A DNA stretch of 64,000 nucleotides from Bacillus sp. FJAT-27251 (GCF_001273925.1 NZ_LIGG01000001.1:4051582-4115581); one strand, 5' to 3'; shown: positions 1 through 9,263, numbered from the stretch's first letter. The notes: generated from the letters alone by a model not told the origin. Made by a program: numbers and translations.

Positions 1-200
1 CGGTTGCTCCTAAAAACGGGCACTGAGAGCACCCGTCAGTTCCCAAAATCACTAGCAGCTCCTGAAAACGGGCACTGAGAGCGCCTGTCTGTACCCAAAA
101 TCCCCGGTTGCTCCTGAAAACGGGCACTGAGACCACCCGTCAGTACCCGAAATCACTCGCTATCCCTGAAAACGGGCACCGAGAGCACCCTCCACCAAAA
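1..200. repeat. 52-bp-period repeat array, family A (copy 1)
   Basis: Four imperfect units begin at about 7, 59, 111 and 163, an exact 52-bp step. Each unit carries GGGCACTGA followed after about 9 bases by a near-inverted TCAGTNCCC, so a short hairpin recurs once per unit. The same family with the same period is seen at 30827-30985. No gene is visible before HelD ends at 265. The array may extend left of the window. Confidence 0.85.
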
Positions 201-264
201 AACAAGCTTGCATTACGCTTCTTTCTACCCAAATGCACAATCTCTACGAATCCTGCCACCCTCT

Positions 265-2583
265 TTAATCTCTCACATACAGCTCCGGCTCCACTCCGGC
301 TAGCAGCGGGGCATCGCCATCCCCAAACAGATGCAGTTCATGCATGGCCCTTGTACATGCTGTATAAAATAGCTTGCGTTCGCCTTCATCGCGATAGGAA
401 GAAGCATTGTAAATGATGACGGCATCGAATTCGATTCCCTTTGCCAGGTAGGCTGGAATGATGCTGATGCCCTTTTCATAGGCAATCGTCCCTTTTTCAA
501 TCAGGCGGGCCTCAATTTCGCTCCCAATCTCTTCATAGGCATGCCTGCTTTCACCCGCAGTCCGGCAGATGATCGCAATCGTTTTATGCCCATCAGCCTT
601 CAATTTTTTCAAAGATTTCTGTACCGCATCCGCCAGTTTCCCGGTTTCACCAACCCGCGTAAACCTCGGCTTGCTGCCATTCCGGTTGAACGGCTGGATT
701 TTGTCTCCTCCTTCAATCAGCTGGGAGGTAAACTCAACAATCTGCCTGGTCGACCGGTAAGTGCGCGACAAGGTAATCACTTCTTTTTCCTCAATGCCGA
801 GAGCATCTTCCGCAAGGATGGTTTCGGAACCCGTCGGCCCCGAATAGACGGCCTGGTTCATATCCCCAAGAAGTGTCATTTTGCTATAAGGAAACAGCTG
901 GCGGATGAACGCGAATTGAAATGGGGTATAATCCTGAGCCTCATCAATGAACACATGGCGGATGCCGGTGTTGGACTTGCGCCCCTCGACAAGGTCCTGG
1001 AGATACAAAAATGGCGTCGCATCCTCATAAAGGATATGGCCTTTCCTCAGTTCCTTCAGCGTCAGTGACTTGATGCCTTCCCAGTTCCCTGGTAGTTCAA
1101 CGGAATGGTCTCCTGCAAACAGCTGGCTGTACAAGGCTTTCCTGTCAATGAATCTCAGCCTCTTGACACCGTTGAAGACCGGTTTGAATTTTTGCGTAAC
1201 CAGCAAGCGCGAAAGAAATTTCTGTTCACGCTCAAAATCATCAAAGGTTTCTTCGTTGAAACGTTTTTTATCCTGAAGATGCTTATAGGCATCAAGGAAT
1301 TCCTCTTTGTCCAGAAACTGGATTTCTTCCTCCACCCACTCTTCCTTTTCTTCAAGGCGCGCTTTCTTTTTCAATTCTTTTAAAAGGTGTTCTTTCAGCA
1401 GCTGAATGCGATTTGGAATCGGCAATGCAGGATCCAGGGAATAAAAATAGGCATAAAGCTCTTCCTTGCTGAACAGAATATTTTTCCGGAAAGTCACATT
1501 TTTAAAAATCAGTCCGCCATTGGATAAACGGGCTGCATAGTCGTCAATCAGCTTTTTAAATCGAAGTCCGGATTTAAAGCGAATGCTCTCAAGCCTGGCA
1601 TCATATTGGCCGTCATTTTTCCCTGACAGCAAATACTCCATTTGGCTGAAAACGTCTTCCAGCTCAAAGTCCCTGCCCAGCCGGGATAGCAGATATTCCT
1701 GGAAGGTGGCTTGCTGCATGTTCTCTTCGCCAAGCTCAGGAAGAACAGTGGATACATAGCTGTTGAACATCGGGTTCGGGGAAAACAGCATAATGTTTTC
1801 CGACTTGATGATGTTCCGGTAGCGATAAAGCAGGTAAGCGACCCTTTGCATCGCAGCCGATGTCTTGCCGCTGCCAGCGACGCCCTTGACGATCAGAAGA
1901 TTGCTTTTTTCATTGCGGATGATTTGGTTCTGTTCTTTTTGAATCGTGGCGACAATGCTTTTCATCTGCGTATCGGCATTGTTGCCAAGAACCTCCTGGA
2001 GCATTTCATCGCCAATCGTCACACCTGTATCAAACATCGCCTTGATTTTTGCTTCGCGGATGACAAATTGCCGTTTCAGTTCAATCGTGCCGGTCACTTT
2101 TTCCAGGCTTGTTTCGTACTGGGCCGGACCGGGCGGATAATCGTAGTAAAGGCTGGAAATTGGCGCCCGCCAGTCATAGATAAGGAAATCTTCATCGTTT
2201 TCATCTAGAAAGGAGGAGATGCCGATATATATGGATTGTGCACTTTCTTCGCCCTCCTCATGAAAATCGATGCGTCCAAAATAGGGAGACCGCTCAAGCC
2301 TTTCAAGTGTTTTCAGCTGTTTGTCGAGCGTATTCTGGCTGCGCTCACGCTCCGAAAGAAGCTCTGCCTGCTGCTTGATGCTTGTGTACGTTTCAGCAAG
2401 ATCATCCGGTTCATCCACGTTCACTGTGACGTCTTCCCAGAATGTCCGCCGAATTTCGAGAGCTTCGGACTCGATTTTTCCTGCATGCTTTTCCAGGGTG
2501 TTCTTTTTCCTGCCAATCAGTTCCGCAATCCATTTAACCCGGCTCTGTTCTTCCTGCAGATCGTTCTGCTTCTGTTCACTCAT
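265..2583 (-). CDS. helD: HelD-type RNA polymerase-associated UvrD/Rep-like ATPase
   Basis: Superfamily 1 ATPase of the HelD family, which binds RNA polymerase and uses ATP to release it from stalled or terminated complexes in Firmicutes. The Walker A motif GVAGSGKT lies near residue 235 and the Walker B-like FIDEAQD in the last third. The N-terminal about 100 residues are charged and predicted helical, as expected for the arm that enters the polymerase secondary channel. The length of 772 residues fits the B. subtilis protein (about 774). I chose the ATG at 2583 rather than the upstream GTG at 2592 because AAGGAG lies 8 bases before it. It is a single gene; no clear terminator is seen before the repeats at its 3' side. 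Confidence 0.93.
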   Translation of the reverse strand: MSEQKQNDLQEEQSRVKWIAELIGRKKNTLEKHAGKIESEALEIRRTFWEDVTVNVDEPDDLAETYTSIKQQAELLSERERSQNTLDKQLKTLERLERSPYFGRIDFHEEGEESAQSIYIGISSFLDENDEDFLIYDWRAPISSLYYDYPPGPAQYETSLEKVTGTIELKRQFVIREAKIKAMFDTGVTIGDEMLQEVLGNNADTQMKSIVATIQKEQNQIIRNEKSNLLIVKGVAGSGKTSAAMQRVAYLLYRYRNIIKSENIMLFSPNPMFNSYVSTVLPELGEENMQQATFQEYLLSRLGRDFELEDVFSQMEYLLSGKNDGQYDARLESIRFKSGLRFKKLIDDYAARLSNGGLIFKNVTFRKNILFSKEELYAYFYSLDPALPIPNRIQLLKEHLLKELKKKARLEEKEEWVEEEIQFLDKEEFLDAYKHLQDKKRFNEETFDDFEREQKFLSRLLVTQKFKPVFNGVKRLRFIDRKALYSQLFAGDHSVELPGNWEGIKSLTLKELRKGHILYEDATPFLYLQDLVEGRKSNTGIRHVFIDEAQDYTPFQFAFIRQLFPYSKMTLLGDMNQAVYSGPTGSETILAEDALGIEEKEVITLSRTYRSTRQIVEFTSQLIEGGDKIQPFNRNGSKPRFTRVGETGKLADAVQKSLKKLKADGHKTIAIICRTAGESRHAYEEIGSEIEARLIEKGTIAYEKGISIIPAYLAKGIEFDAVIIYNASSYRDEGERKLFYTACTRAMHELHLFGDGDAPLLAGVEPELYVRD

Positions 2584-2696
2584 TATGACCACTCCTTAAG
2601 AGACAGCACTTTACATATAGTGTGGAAAATTCATTTGTTCTAGTTTAGTATGAACTATAAGGGCACATGCACAGTCATGCGATTGAAGGCCCACAC

Positions 2697-2727
2697 AAAA
2701 AACGCGGAAGCTTGTTCCGCGCTTTTT
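2697..2727 (-). terminator. terminator after yneT
   Basis: GCGCGGAA/TTCCGCG stem followed by a run of T on the minus strand, just past the yneT stop codon. Confidence 0.8.
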
Positions 2728-2736
2728 AAATGTGCC

Positions 2737-3150
2737 TTACCTGGTCAATGCATGCTCCACTTTAATGCAGCGGTCCATAATGACCGTATAGCCTTTCTCC
2801 TTGAGGAATTGGTAGGCTTCTTCGTTCTCAAGGCCTAGCTGCGCCCAAAAGACATCCGCATCAATTTCGGCGAACTCTTTCGCTACGCCTGGCAGGTGTT
2901 CGGAGCGGCGGAACACATTGACGATATCGATATGTCCCTCAATCTCCTTAAGGGAAGAAACCGCTTTTACTCCGAGGATTTCATCTGCCGTCGGATTGAC
3001 GGGAATGATTTCATAGCCGGCATCCTGCATTGCCTTTGACACCATGTAGGAGGTTCTCTCCGGGTTGTCGCTTAATCCGACAACAGCGATTCTCTTTGAC
3101 TTTTTCAGAATCTCTCCAATCTCTGAACGGCTTGGATACTGCATTTCCAT
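2737..3150 (-). CDS. yneT: CoA-binding domain protein, YneT family
   Basis: A 137-residue single-domain CoA_binding (Rossmann-like) protein. The nucleotide-binding start IAVVGLSDNPER is at about residues 21-32, followed by the family pattern PVNPTADEILG. Its cellular role is unknown; related domains occur in succinyl-CoA synthetases. In B. subtilis yneT lies next to plsY (yneS). Here a phospholipase D-like gene separates the two. It has its own terminator downstream and AAGGTG before the start codon. Confidence 0.85.
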   Translation of the reverse strand: MEMQYPSRSEIGEILKKSKRIAVVGLSDNPERTSYMVSKAMQDAGYEIIPVNPTADEILGVKAVSSLKEIEGHIDIVNVFRRSEHLPGVAKEFAEIDADVFWAQLGLENEEAYQFLKEKGYTVIMDRCIKVEHALTR

Positions 3151-3345
3151 TGTTCACCTTCACTCCCTTTATCTTCTTCTCCTTAATATTAACTCATCAT
3201 CAGAAAGAAATGTATCAAAGTGCTGTTTGCCCCGCTTTTTGCTGGCGATTGTTCTACCATGCTTTTACCCTGTTTTAGCTCCCCCATTCATGCAAATGGG
3301 CAGATCCATCCCAGGAAGGCTGGTGCCCAGTGCTTCCCTGCGGTA

Positions 3346-4779
3346 TTAGAACGTAGTCAGGCGCAGCAGTTTCTGAATCCAGTAAACAATATATTTTGCA
3401 GCTGTCAGCTTGTCCTCGTTTTCATCATAGGCCAGCGTATATTCCCCATCCTCGTTGGTCCAGATTCGCTTAAAATAGGAATCCACTTCCTGCATGGATT
3501 CAGCATCCGAGGGACCCCAAACCTTCAAATTGGTTTCAAGGTTCAGGTCATCGAGATTTCGCCGTGTAAAATTGGCCGAACCGCCAATCACCATTCTTTC
3601 TTCTCCCCTGTCGAAATAAATCAATTTGGTATGGTACTGTTCTTCCCCCGTGTTGTACCACTTTACCTTAATATTGTCATTGCCCATCCTGACAAGTTCC
3701 GCAGCAACTGGTACATTCGGAAGCCCGCTTTTTTTATTCCCAAAAGCATTCTTGTTCGGATCAAGAACGATGCGTACCTCCGCCCCCCGCTCGGCAGCCT
3801 TGCCAATCGCATCAATGACCTTCCTTTCGGCGAGATAGAACATTCCAATCCAAACCTTGTCGTCTGGCTGTGTATCATTCAGCTCGTTCACGACATGTTT
3901 GAGGATTTTCCCTTCCGTCAGGGCTTGGACATTCATGAAACCGCTATCCGATTTTTTCTCCACTTCAGGAAACTTGCCGCCGCCTGAAAAATCAGCCACA
4001 GCCTGCTCCGTCTCAAGCAGGTCGGCAATGACGCTGCCGTCTGTTTCAAGAGCAATATTGGAATGGAAGCCGCTCTCGTCGTGGGGATTTGCCGAAGCAA
4101 CAATTGCTGTCTGATCTGTTACAAGGACTTTGCGGTGATTCGCTTTGACATTGAGAAGCTCCAAATAAGATCGCAGCGTTACATCCGGGGCTGTTGATGC
4201 CATCGGGTTCGGCAGCCACCCTTCCCCTGATTGGCCAAACCACTGCAAAAACACCCTCCACACCCCGGAGTATAACGGGTTTGAATCCCTAAGCGGCTCA
4301 AGGTTGGTGAAAATGACCTCTATACCATGATCCCTCATCTCCTGAAGATGGCCGGTCGCATGGGATCCATATGTAAGGTTGACGGGGTCGGTAATCACAT
4401 GGACCTGGACATCTTTTTCTTCCTTCATGTCAATCAGGGCCGCGGTCAGGGTTTCCGTTATTTTTGGATAGTTTTTATCTTCATTTACATAGTTATTGAA
4501 CAAGAACATATCGAGGACAATAAATTCTTCGGCTTCTTCTACCGCTTCAAAAACACGCTGAAAAATCTGCTGTTCTTTCCTTGTGTTCCCATCACTGTCC
4601 TTATAGGTTAAATCATACAAAAAGCGGACATTGTCCGTCTGATAGACCTCTCCCTCGTAGGACAGTCCATCCGGAATGCTTTTAGTAGTATGATAAAAAA
4701 TGGTACCCGCGACAATCAGAAGGAGAATCAGCGGGATTAGTACCTTATAACTTTTTATCTTCGTCAGCAATGTTTTCAT
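3346..4779 (-). CDS. membrane-anchored phospholipase D-like protein
   Basis: A 477-residue protein with one N-terminal membrane segment (about residues 12-28) and two HxK(x4)D phospholipase D motifs, NHRKVLVTD at about 214-222 and YHTKLIYFD at about 382-390. Each is followed by a small-residue/Asn segment (ASANPHD; GGSANFT). Two HKD motifs in one chain form one active site in this superfamily. Cardiolipin synthases usually have two membrane helices, so this is better described as a PLD-like phosphodiesterase or transphosphatidylase facing outside. It is transcribed away from plsY, a phospholipid-synthesis gene; a link in lipid remodelling is inference. Confidence 0.85.
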   Translation of the reverse strand: MKTLLTKIKSYKVLIPLILLLIVAGTIFYHTTKSIPDGLSYEGEVYQTDNVRFLYDLTYKDSDGNTRKEQQIFQRVFEAVEEAEEFIVLDMFLFNNYVNEDKNYPKITETLTAALIDMKEEKDVQVHVITDPVNLTYGSHATGHLQEMRDHGIEVIFTNLEPLRDSNPLYSGVWRVFLQWFGQSGEGWLPNPMASTAPDVTLRSYLELLNVKANHRKVLVTDQTAIVASANPHDESGFHSNIALETDGSVIADLLETEQAVADFSGGGKFPEVEKKSDSGFMNVQALTEGKILKHVVNELNDTQPDDKVWIGMFYLAERKVIDAIGKAAERGAEVRIVLDPNKNAFGNKKSGLPNVPVAAELVRMGNDNIKVKWYNTGEEQYHTKLIYFDRGEERMVIGGSANFTRRNLDDLNLETNLKVWGPSDAESMQEVDSYFKRIWTNEDGEYTLAYDENEDKLTAAKYIVYWIQKLLRLTTF

Positions 4780-4978
4780 GAAATGGCTCCTCTGTCTACA
4801 TTTCTATACTTATAGACATAGTCAGCAACCATTAAACTTTTCAAAAATTCAAATTCCTGACGCAACAGTGTTTTTTTCATCCAATCCGGCCACAGATGGG
4901 AAAGGGATGCAAATTTCAACATGGAGTTTTCACCATTACATGGTACAATATCGATATAATTCATAAAGGAGAAAAATT

Positions 4979-5575
4979 ATGGCAGTAACTGGACTTATAC
5001 TTTTATTAGCTTATTTGCTTGGATCGATCCCCTCGGGCCTGATCATTGGCAAACTGTTTTACAAGACGGATATCCGCGAGCATGGAAGCGGGAACCTTGG
5101 AGGCACCAACACTTTCCGAACCCTTGGCGTCAAGGCTGGTATTGCTGTCACCCTTGCTGATATCCTGAAAGGAACGCTCGCAGCCAGCCTTCCGTTGTTC
5201 TTCGGATCCGATACCCATATGCTTATGGCTGGTGTTTTTGCCGTCATTGGCCATATGTATCCGATTTTTGCCGGCTTTAGGGGGGGCAAGGCCGTAGCGA
5301 CTTCAGGCGGGATTTTGCTCGCCTACGCTCCATTGATGTTTGTATTAATGCTTGCTTTCTTCCTTATTAGCCTATTTGCCACAAAGTATGTATCGTTATC
5401 CTCCATCCTTACGGCCATTGCGACATTTACTTATGCACTGCTCACAAGAGATCCGGCTTTGATTGCCGTGGTCGCCGTGCTGACGACCTTTGTCGTCTAC
5501 CGCCACCGGGCGAACATCAAGAGAATCCGGGCGAAAACCGAGCCGAAAATAACCTGGATGTCAAAAAAGCGCTAG
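4979..5575 (+). CDS. plsY: glycerol-3-phosphate acyltransferase PlsY
   Basis: A 198-residue polytopic membrane enzyme that transfers the acyl group from acyl-phosphate to sn-glycerol-3-phosphate, the first step of phosphatidic acid synthesis. The family motifs are visible: [12 protein letters not shown] near the N-terminus, [16 protein letters not shown] at about 36-51, and [20 protein letters not shown] at about 89-108. Start ATG has AAAGGAG upstream. It is monocistronic with a strong terminator directly after. The position matches yneS of the B. subtilis yne region. Confidence 0.97.
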   Translation: MAVTGLILLLAYLLGSIPSGLIIGKLFYKTDIREHGSGNLGGTNTFRTLGVKAGIAVTLADILKGTLAASLPLFFGSDTHMLMAGVFAVIGHMYPIFAGFRGGKAVATSGGILLAYAPLMFVLMLAFFLISLFATKYVSLSSILTAIATFTYALLTRDPALIAVVAVLTTFVVYRHRANIKRIRAKTEPKITWMSKKR

Positions 5576-5578
5576 AGA

Positions 5579-5605
5579 AAAAGAGAGGCAAGCCGCCTCT
5601 CTTTT
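5579..5605. terminator. bidirectional terminator
   Basis: AGAGAGGC / GCCTCTCT stem with T runs on both sides. It serves plsY (+) and the convergent HesB-like gene (-). Confidence 0.85.
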
Positions 5606-5612
5606 GTTTCCA

Positions 5613-5900
5613 TTAAACTCTCAATAAGTGGAACCGCCCTGACTGAAAAACATCTTTAACATAATCAAGTTTCGTTTCGTCAAAATATACCAGATCATCC
5701 TTGTGGATCACGATGGATATTTCATCAAATTCAAAGATGTGGTCGGCTTCTAGTGGCTGCTCTTCCAGAGACAGCTGGAGCTTGGGCCCTCCTCAGCCGA
5801 TGCCCATGGTCAGCCTGACATACAGCTTTTCACTTTCGTTCTGCTCGCGCCTTAGCGCTTCCTGTAAAGCTTGATAAGCGCTTTCCGTGATGTTGAACAT
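5613..5900 (-). CDS. HesB/IscA-like selenoprotein (in-frame TGA = Sec36)
   Basis: Reading through one in-frame TGA (5795-5793, codon 36) gives an intact 95-residue protein: MFNITESAYQ start, VRLTMGIGUGGP around the TGA, and FEFDEISIVIHKDD then YFDETKLDYVKD afterwards. The start ATG follows CAGGAGGTGGCTTA and the stop lies just inside a bidirectional terminator. The GxGUGGP context matches the HesB-like family known to have Cys or Sec at this place; A-type scaffold proteins use such residues in Fe-S assembly. SelA and SelD are encoded about 20 kb away. A conventional gene caller would miss it or call it broken. The alternative, a nonsense pseudogene, is unlikely because both sides stay conserved in one frame. 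Confidence 0.85.
5764..5795 (-). promoter_or_regulatory. candidate SECIS hairpin of the HesB-like gene
   Basis: Downstream of the UGA on the minus strand, TCCAG (5779-5775) pairs with CTGGA (5768-5764) around a 6-base loop, and can be extended by a GC pair across a bulge. Spacing of about 13 bases from UGA to the stem suits a bacterial SECIS. The stem is short, so it is only a candidate. Confidence 0.45.
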
Positions 5901-6064
5901 TAAGCCACCTCCTGCTGTTGGTCAACAAAAAAATGGGTTGGATTTGCCATTTGTGAATTATTTATGAACGTTTCGCCATTTTACCGCAATTTTCTACCTT
6001 CATATTATATTATCCAAAGAGAATTAAAAATTAATCTGCTCAAGCACGAAAGGAAGACCGTATT

Positions 6065-7213
6065 ATGAAGATTAACAGACTGATGCCTTTACTGACTATC
6101 ATTGTCCTGATGCTTTTAGGAGCAGGATTTTTCGTTTACCAGCAGCAAGCTGGAGTGGAAGAAGTGGCAAAGCCACTGGTGTTATCCACGCATAATGACC
6201 GAAGCTGCAGTGTGGAAGGCAAGACGTTCAAACAAAAACTGACGATCGCCGCGATTGGGGACATTTTGATTCACGACCGGGTTTATGAAGATGCACGGAC
6301 AGGAGAGGGATTTGATTTCAAACCGATGCTCGCCGCTGTCAAAGACGAGCTGGAGAAGCCAGACCTCCTGCTTGCCAACCAGGAAACCATCCTCGGCGGC
6401 GTTGAAATGGGCTTATCCAGCTACCCTTCCTTCAACAGCCCGCATGAAGTGGGTGACGCCCTGATTGATGCAGGGGTGGACATCGTCTCGACTGCGAACA
6501 ACCATACGCTGGACAGAGGAGAAAAAGGCGCCCAAAATTCAATCAGCTACCTGACGGCGGCAGGGCTGCCTTATGTAGGATCATTCAAGGATGAGGAAGA
6601 TAAAAAGAGGCTTAGGATTCTCGATAAAAACGGCATTTCCATTGCTTACCTATCGTACACATACGGAACGAACGGCATTCCTGTGCCGGAGGGAAAAGAT
6701 TATCTTGTCAACCTGATTGATAAAGCCGCCATGAAGGAGGAAGTGCATCGGGCAAAGACGGAAGCGGATGTAGTGGTGATGAGCATTCACTGGGGAAATG
6801 AATACCAGCGCCATCCGGATGAAATCCAGAAAGAGCTGGCACAGTTTCTCGTCAATGAAGGAGTGGACATCGTTTTCGGCCATCATCCCCACGTGCTGCA
6901 GCCGATGGAATGGCTGACGGCTGAAGATGGAAGCAAATCACTCGTCGTCTACTCACTCGGGAACTTCCTGTCCGGGCAAATGTGGGATTACAAGGACATT
7001 GGCGGTATGGCTTCGGTTGAAGTCATCAAAACCGTTACTCCCGGCGAAACATCCGTTGAACTCGCCAATCCGGCCTTTTACCCCACCTTTGTTGCCAGCA
7101 AAGGACAGCGAAATTACCGAGTAGTCCCACTGAAGGACGCAGGAAGCCACGGCCTCAAAGACGCTGGGGCCAAATACGCCGAAATTGCGGAACATATGAA
7201 GATCGAGGACTAG
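6065..7213 (+). CDS. CapA-family (poly-gamma-glutamate synthesis type) metallophosphatase-like protein
   Basis: A 382-residue protein with an N-terminal membrane segment or signal anchor (about 7-25) and a PGA_cap domain. Metal-ligand motifs of the calcineurin-like fold are visible: IGDILIH near 66, ANQE near 105, STANNHTLDRG near 141, SIHWGNEY near 239 and FGHHPHVLQ near 272. CapA proteins act outside the membrane in capsule or polyglutamate export. No capB or capC is nearby, so it is a stand-alone paralogue and its substrate is unknown. AAAGGAAG precedes the start and a long terminator follows. Confidence 0.88.
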   Translation: MKINRLMPLLTIIVLMLLGAGFFVYQQQAGVEEVAKPLVLSTHNDRSCSVEGKTFKQKLTIAAIGDILIHDRVYEDARTGEGFDFKPMLAAVKDELEKPDLLLANQETILGGVEMGLSSYPSFNSPHEVGDALIDAGVDIVSTANNHTLDRGEKGAQNSISYLTAAGLPYVGSFKDEEDKKRLRILDKNGISIAYLSYTYGTNGIPVPEGKDYLVNLIDKAAMKEEVHRAKTEADVVVMSIHWGNEYQRHPDEIQKELAQFLVNEGVDIVFGHHPHVLQPMEWLTAEDGSKSLVVYSLGNFLSGQMWDYKDIGGMASVEVIKTVTPGETSVELANPAFYPTFVASKGQRNYRVVPLKDAGSHGLKDAGAKYAEIAEHMKIED

Positions 7214-7215
7214 GC

Positions 7216-7252
7216 AAAAGATAACTCCCCCGGCGGGAGTTATCTTTTGTTT
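7216..7252 (+). terminator. terminator after the CapA-like gene
   Basis: AAAAGATAACTCCC pairs with GGGAGTTATCTTTT, followed by TGTTTT. Confidence 0.88.
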
Positions 7253-7346
7253 TATGCATACGATAAGAGAGTACAGCAGATTGTTCGACATCAGCGTTCA
7301 TCAACTTTATAATAATCCTATACAGCATCACGGAAGGAGATCGGTC

Positions 7347-7637
7347 ATGGAGATAAAAATCAGCGATCAGGCAGCAGAATGGTATGTGGAGGAAATGGAC
7401 ATCAAGGAAGGCAGCTTTGTCCGCTTCTTTGCAAGATATGGAGGATGCAGCACCGTCCAGAAAGGCTTCTCCTTAGGAATCTCACTCGAAGAGCCGGAAG
7501 CTGGAGTCGGAGCCGAAATCAAAAAGAATGGCATCACCTATTATATCCTTGAAAAGGATTTATGGTATTTTGACGGCCATGACCTTCAAGTCGAATTCAA
7601 CCAAAACGCCGGGGAACCGGAATACCGATATAACTAA
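7347..7637 (+). CDS. yneR: HesB/YadR/YfhF-family protein YneR
   Basis: A 96-residue protein of the YneR group: VRFFARYGGCSTVQKGFSLG in the first half and YYILEKDLWYFDGHDL in the second. It keeps one conserved Cys (GGCST) where IscA-like scaffolds have several, so a true Fe-S role is not certain. I placed the start at the ATG at 7347, behind AAGGAG, instead of the longer frame from 7254. The Sec-containing relative sits 1.5 kb away, so the region holds two distinct HesB-type proteins. yneR is also part of the B. subtilis yne cluster. Confidence 0.87.
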   Translation: MEIKISDQAAEWYVEEMDIKEGSFVRFFARYGGCSTVQKGFSLGISLEEPEAGVGAEIKKNGITYYILEKDLWYFDGHDLQVEFNQNAGEPEYRYN

Positions 7638-7642
7638 CATTT

Positions 7643-7671
7643 AAAAACAGCCCTCCCTGGGCTGTTTTTAT
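7643..7671 (+). terminator. terminator after yneR
   Basis: AAAACAGCCC / GGGCTGTTTTTA stem with T run. The inverted copy can also serve the convergent MOSC gene. Confidence 0.85.
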
Positions 7672-7677
7672 TTTCAT

Positions 7678-8484
7678 TTAGTGTAGTTCAAGTGTATCAC
7701 CGATACTCACCTTTCCTGGTTTCACGACGGAAGCATAAACCCCAAAGCTGCCTGCGTTGTTTCTCACAATCGATTTTAATACATTGAGGTCTTTTGGGAG
7801 GTCCCCCTGCGCCAGCGTGGTCATGACACACCGCTTTGTCTCCTGGGAAACCTTTAGCTGGACTTGTCCAATCGTCAACGTCTTCCCTACCCATTCATTT
7901 TCCACAAAGTTTTCTCTATCCGGAACTTCAATGATAAGATTTGGCCTGAACCTCCGCGGCTCAATTCTGCTTTCCGGCGCCAGCCTCCTCAAATAGTTGA
8001 TGGTAGAGGTTGTGATGATATGAACCATACCAATATCATAAAACGTACCTTCCGGGGAAGTCCTTGTAAAAATCGAGCCTTTGTTATCCAGTTCCTCTAT
8101 CTCTTTGGGAATATAACCTTCAAACTGAACATCCATCGGAGAAGGAGTAGACAAATGGACGGTTCGGTTAAAGCTCTTTGAAAGCATTGCATCTTTTTCT
8201 TCGTCTGTACTCATCATGGCTCGTCCGTCTGGAAAAGTGATTCTTACGGGAGGAATGGCCGCATCCTTTTGCGGGAGCTTAGTAAAACTAGCACGATACT
8301 GAAACATGTTTGGCCATTTGTTCGGATTTTTAGCATTGGCAAGTTTTCCAGTTTCGTTATCAATGAGCCCGTAGGCCCGGTCTCCCAATAAGCCCTTTTC
8401 GGTCACTTCACAAGCATTTAATTCTTCCCCCATCATCGATTTAACAGGATATCTCCAAATGGATGCAATCCTTGCAGATGCCAT
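7678..8484 (-). CDS. MOSC domain-containing protein
   Basis: About 268 residues. The N-terminal beta-barrel MOSC_N starts ASARIASIWRYPVKSMMGEE and the C-terminal MOSC domain contains RFRPNLIIEVPD, then ETKRCVMTTLAQG with the conserved Cys and GVYASVVKPGKVSIGD. MOSC proteins are sulfur or molybdenum-cofactor carriers and include molybdenum-dependent N-hydroxylated-compound reductases (YcbX/mARC types). A molybdopterin enzyme of the sulfite oxidase type is also encoded here at 58.8 kb. The start is ATG at 8484 or GTG at 8496; a GGAAGG motif fits the ATG better. Confidence 0.85.
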   Translation of the reverse strand: MASARIASIWRYPVKSMMGEELNACEVTEKGLLGDRAYGLIDNETGKLANAKNPNKWPNMFQYRASFTKLPQKDAAIPPVRITFPDGRAMMSTDEEKDAMLSKSFNRTVHLSTPSPMDVQFEGYIPKEIEELDNKGSIFTRTSPEGTFYDIGMVHIITTSTINYLRRLAPESRIEPRRFRPNLIIEVPDRENFVENEWVGKTLTIGQVQLKVSQETKRCVMTTLAQGDLPKDLNVLKSIVRNNAGSFGVYASVVKPGKVSIGDTLELH

Positions 8485-8649
8485 ACCAACAATCACCCTT
8501 CCTTCATTTTCAAGGTATTTAATAGTTTCCCAATATTATATTGGTTAAATTTGTTTCATCCACACCATTAACTTGTGCATAAAACCCTTTTAGCCAGCTT
8601 AATATAGGGGTATAAGAGATATACATCTTAGACAATGCGGAGGGTCTTC

Positions 8650-8853
8650 ATGAGGACATTAAAACAGATAAATGCCGTTTATGAGAAGATCATGGATTCG
8701 GACCTGTCTGATCGTGTAAAATCTCTTAAATTACAAAAGCTTTTAAATGAAATGGTACGTACCTACAGCATTCCGGCAAACCCAAGCGATCAAAATACAA
8801 GCGATGAGGTGATCGCCTTGTACCGAAAAATTTCTGAAAACATGCCCATTTAG
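8650..8853 (+). CDS. small protein of unknown function
   Basis: A 67-residue acidic and basic mixed, helix-rich protein starting MRTLKQINAVYEKIMDSD. GGAGGG lies 5 bases before the ATG, which is why I did not use the start at 8635. No cysteines, no membrane segment. A terminator follows at 8961-8994. I do not recognise the family. Confidence 0.6.
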   Translation: MRTLKQINAVYEKIMDSDLSDRVKSLKLQKLLNEMVRTYSIPANPSDQNTSDEVIALYRKISENMPI

Positions 8854-8960
8854 GTTTCTTGGCAAACTTCAGCAACCATCCCCCTTGATTGTGGCATTAC
8901 AATTCAAATTCTATAAACCAGTTCACAAATCCTTCCGCAACCAAACAACCCGTTCCAATA

Positions 8961-8994
8961 AGAAGAGCAACGCAGTTTTGAGCGTTGCTCTTCT
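8961..8994. terminator. bidirectional terminator
   Basis: AGAAGAGCAACGC / GCGTTGCTCTTCT, 13-bp perfect stem between the + gene at 8650 and the - gene ending at 9024. Confidence 0.85.
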
Positions 8995-9023
8995 ATTCGT
9001 TTATCAGGTAGGTTTTTTCACTT

Positions 9024-9263
9024 TTAATCGTGAATGGTTCTTCGAGATTTCGCTTGTTCTATGTCAAAGTTTTCTTCAATCCTAATGAGTGTATCATTTA
9101 ATTCGTCATCAGCTTCCTGTGCGATGATTTTTAGCCTGTCTATGATTCTCTCCGTTGCCTGCAGATTGACACCATTTTCTTGTTTTGCTTCCTCAATATG
9201 GGATTTCACACTGTCCACTTCGCTTAGAATTTTTGTCATTAAATCATATAGTTCTCTGTTCAT
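9024..9263 (-). CDS. small coiled-coil protein of unknown function
   Basis: 79 residues, highly charged, starting MNRELYDLMTKILSEV. Heptad-like leucine/isoleucine spacing suggests one long helix or coiled coil. GGAGAT-type binding site upstream of the ATG. Convergent with the preceding small gene and followed by the shared terminator. Family not recognised. Confidence 0.6.
   Translation of the reverse strand: MNRELYDLMTKILSEVDSVKSHIEEAKQENGVNLQATERIIDRLKIIAQEADDELNDTLIRIEENFDIEQAKSRRTIHD

Noticed and set aside
4776..4964. 62-residue frame upstream of the PLD gene
   Set aside because: Overlaps the plsY promoter region, no convincing binding site, no family.
5613..5900. HesB-like gene as a nonsense pseudogene
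   Set aside because: Single TGA at the family's Cys/Sec position, intact flanks, start and terminator, and sel genes in the same window favour Sec decoding.
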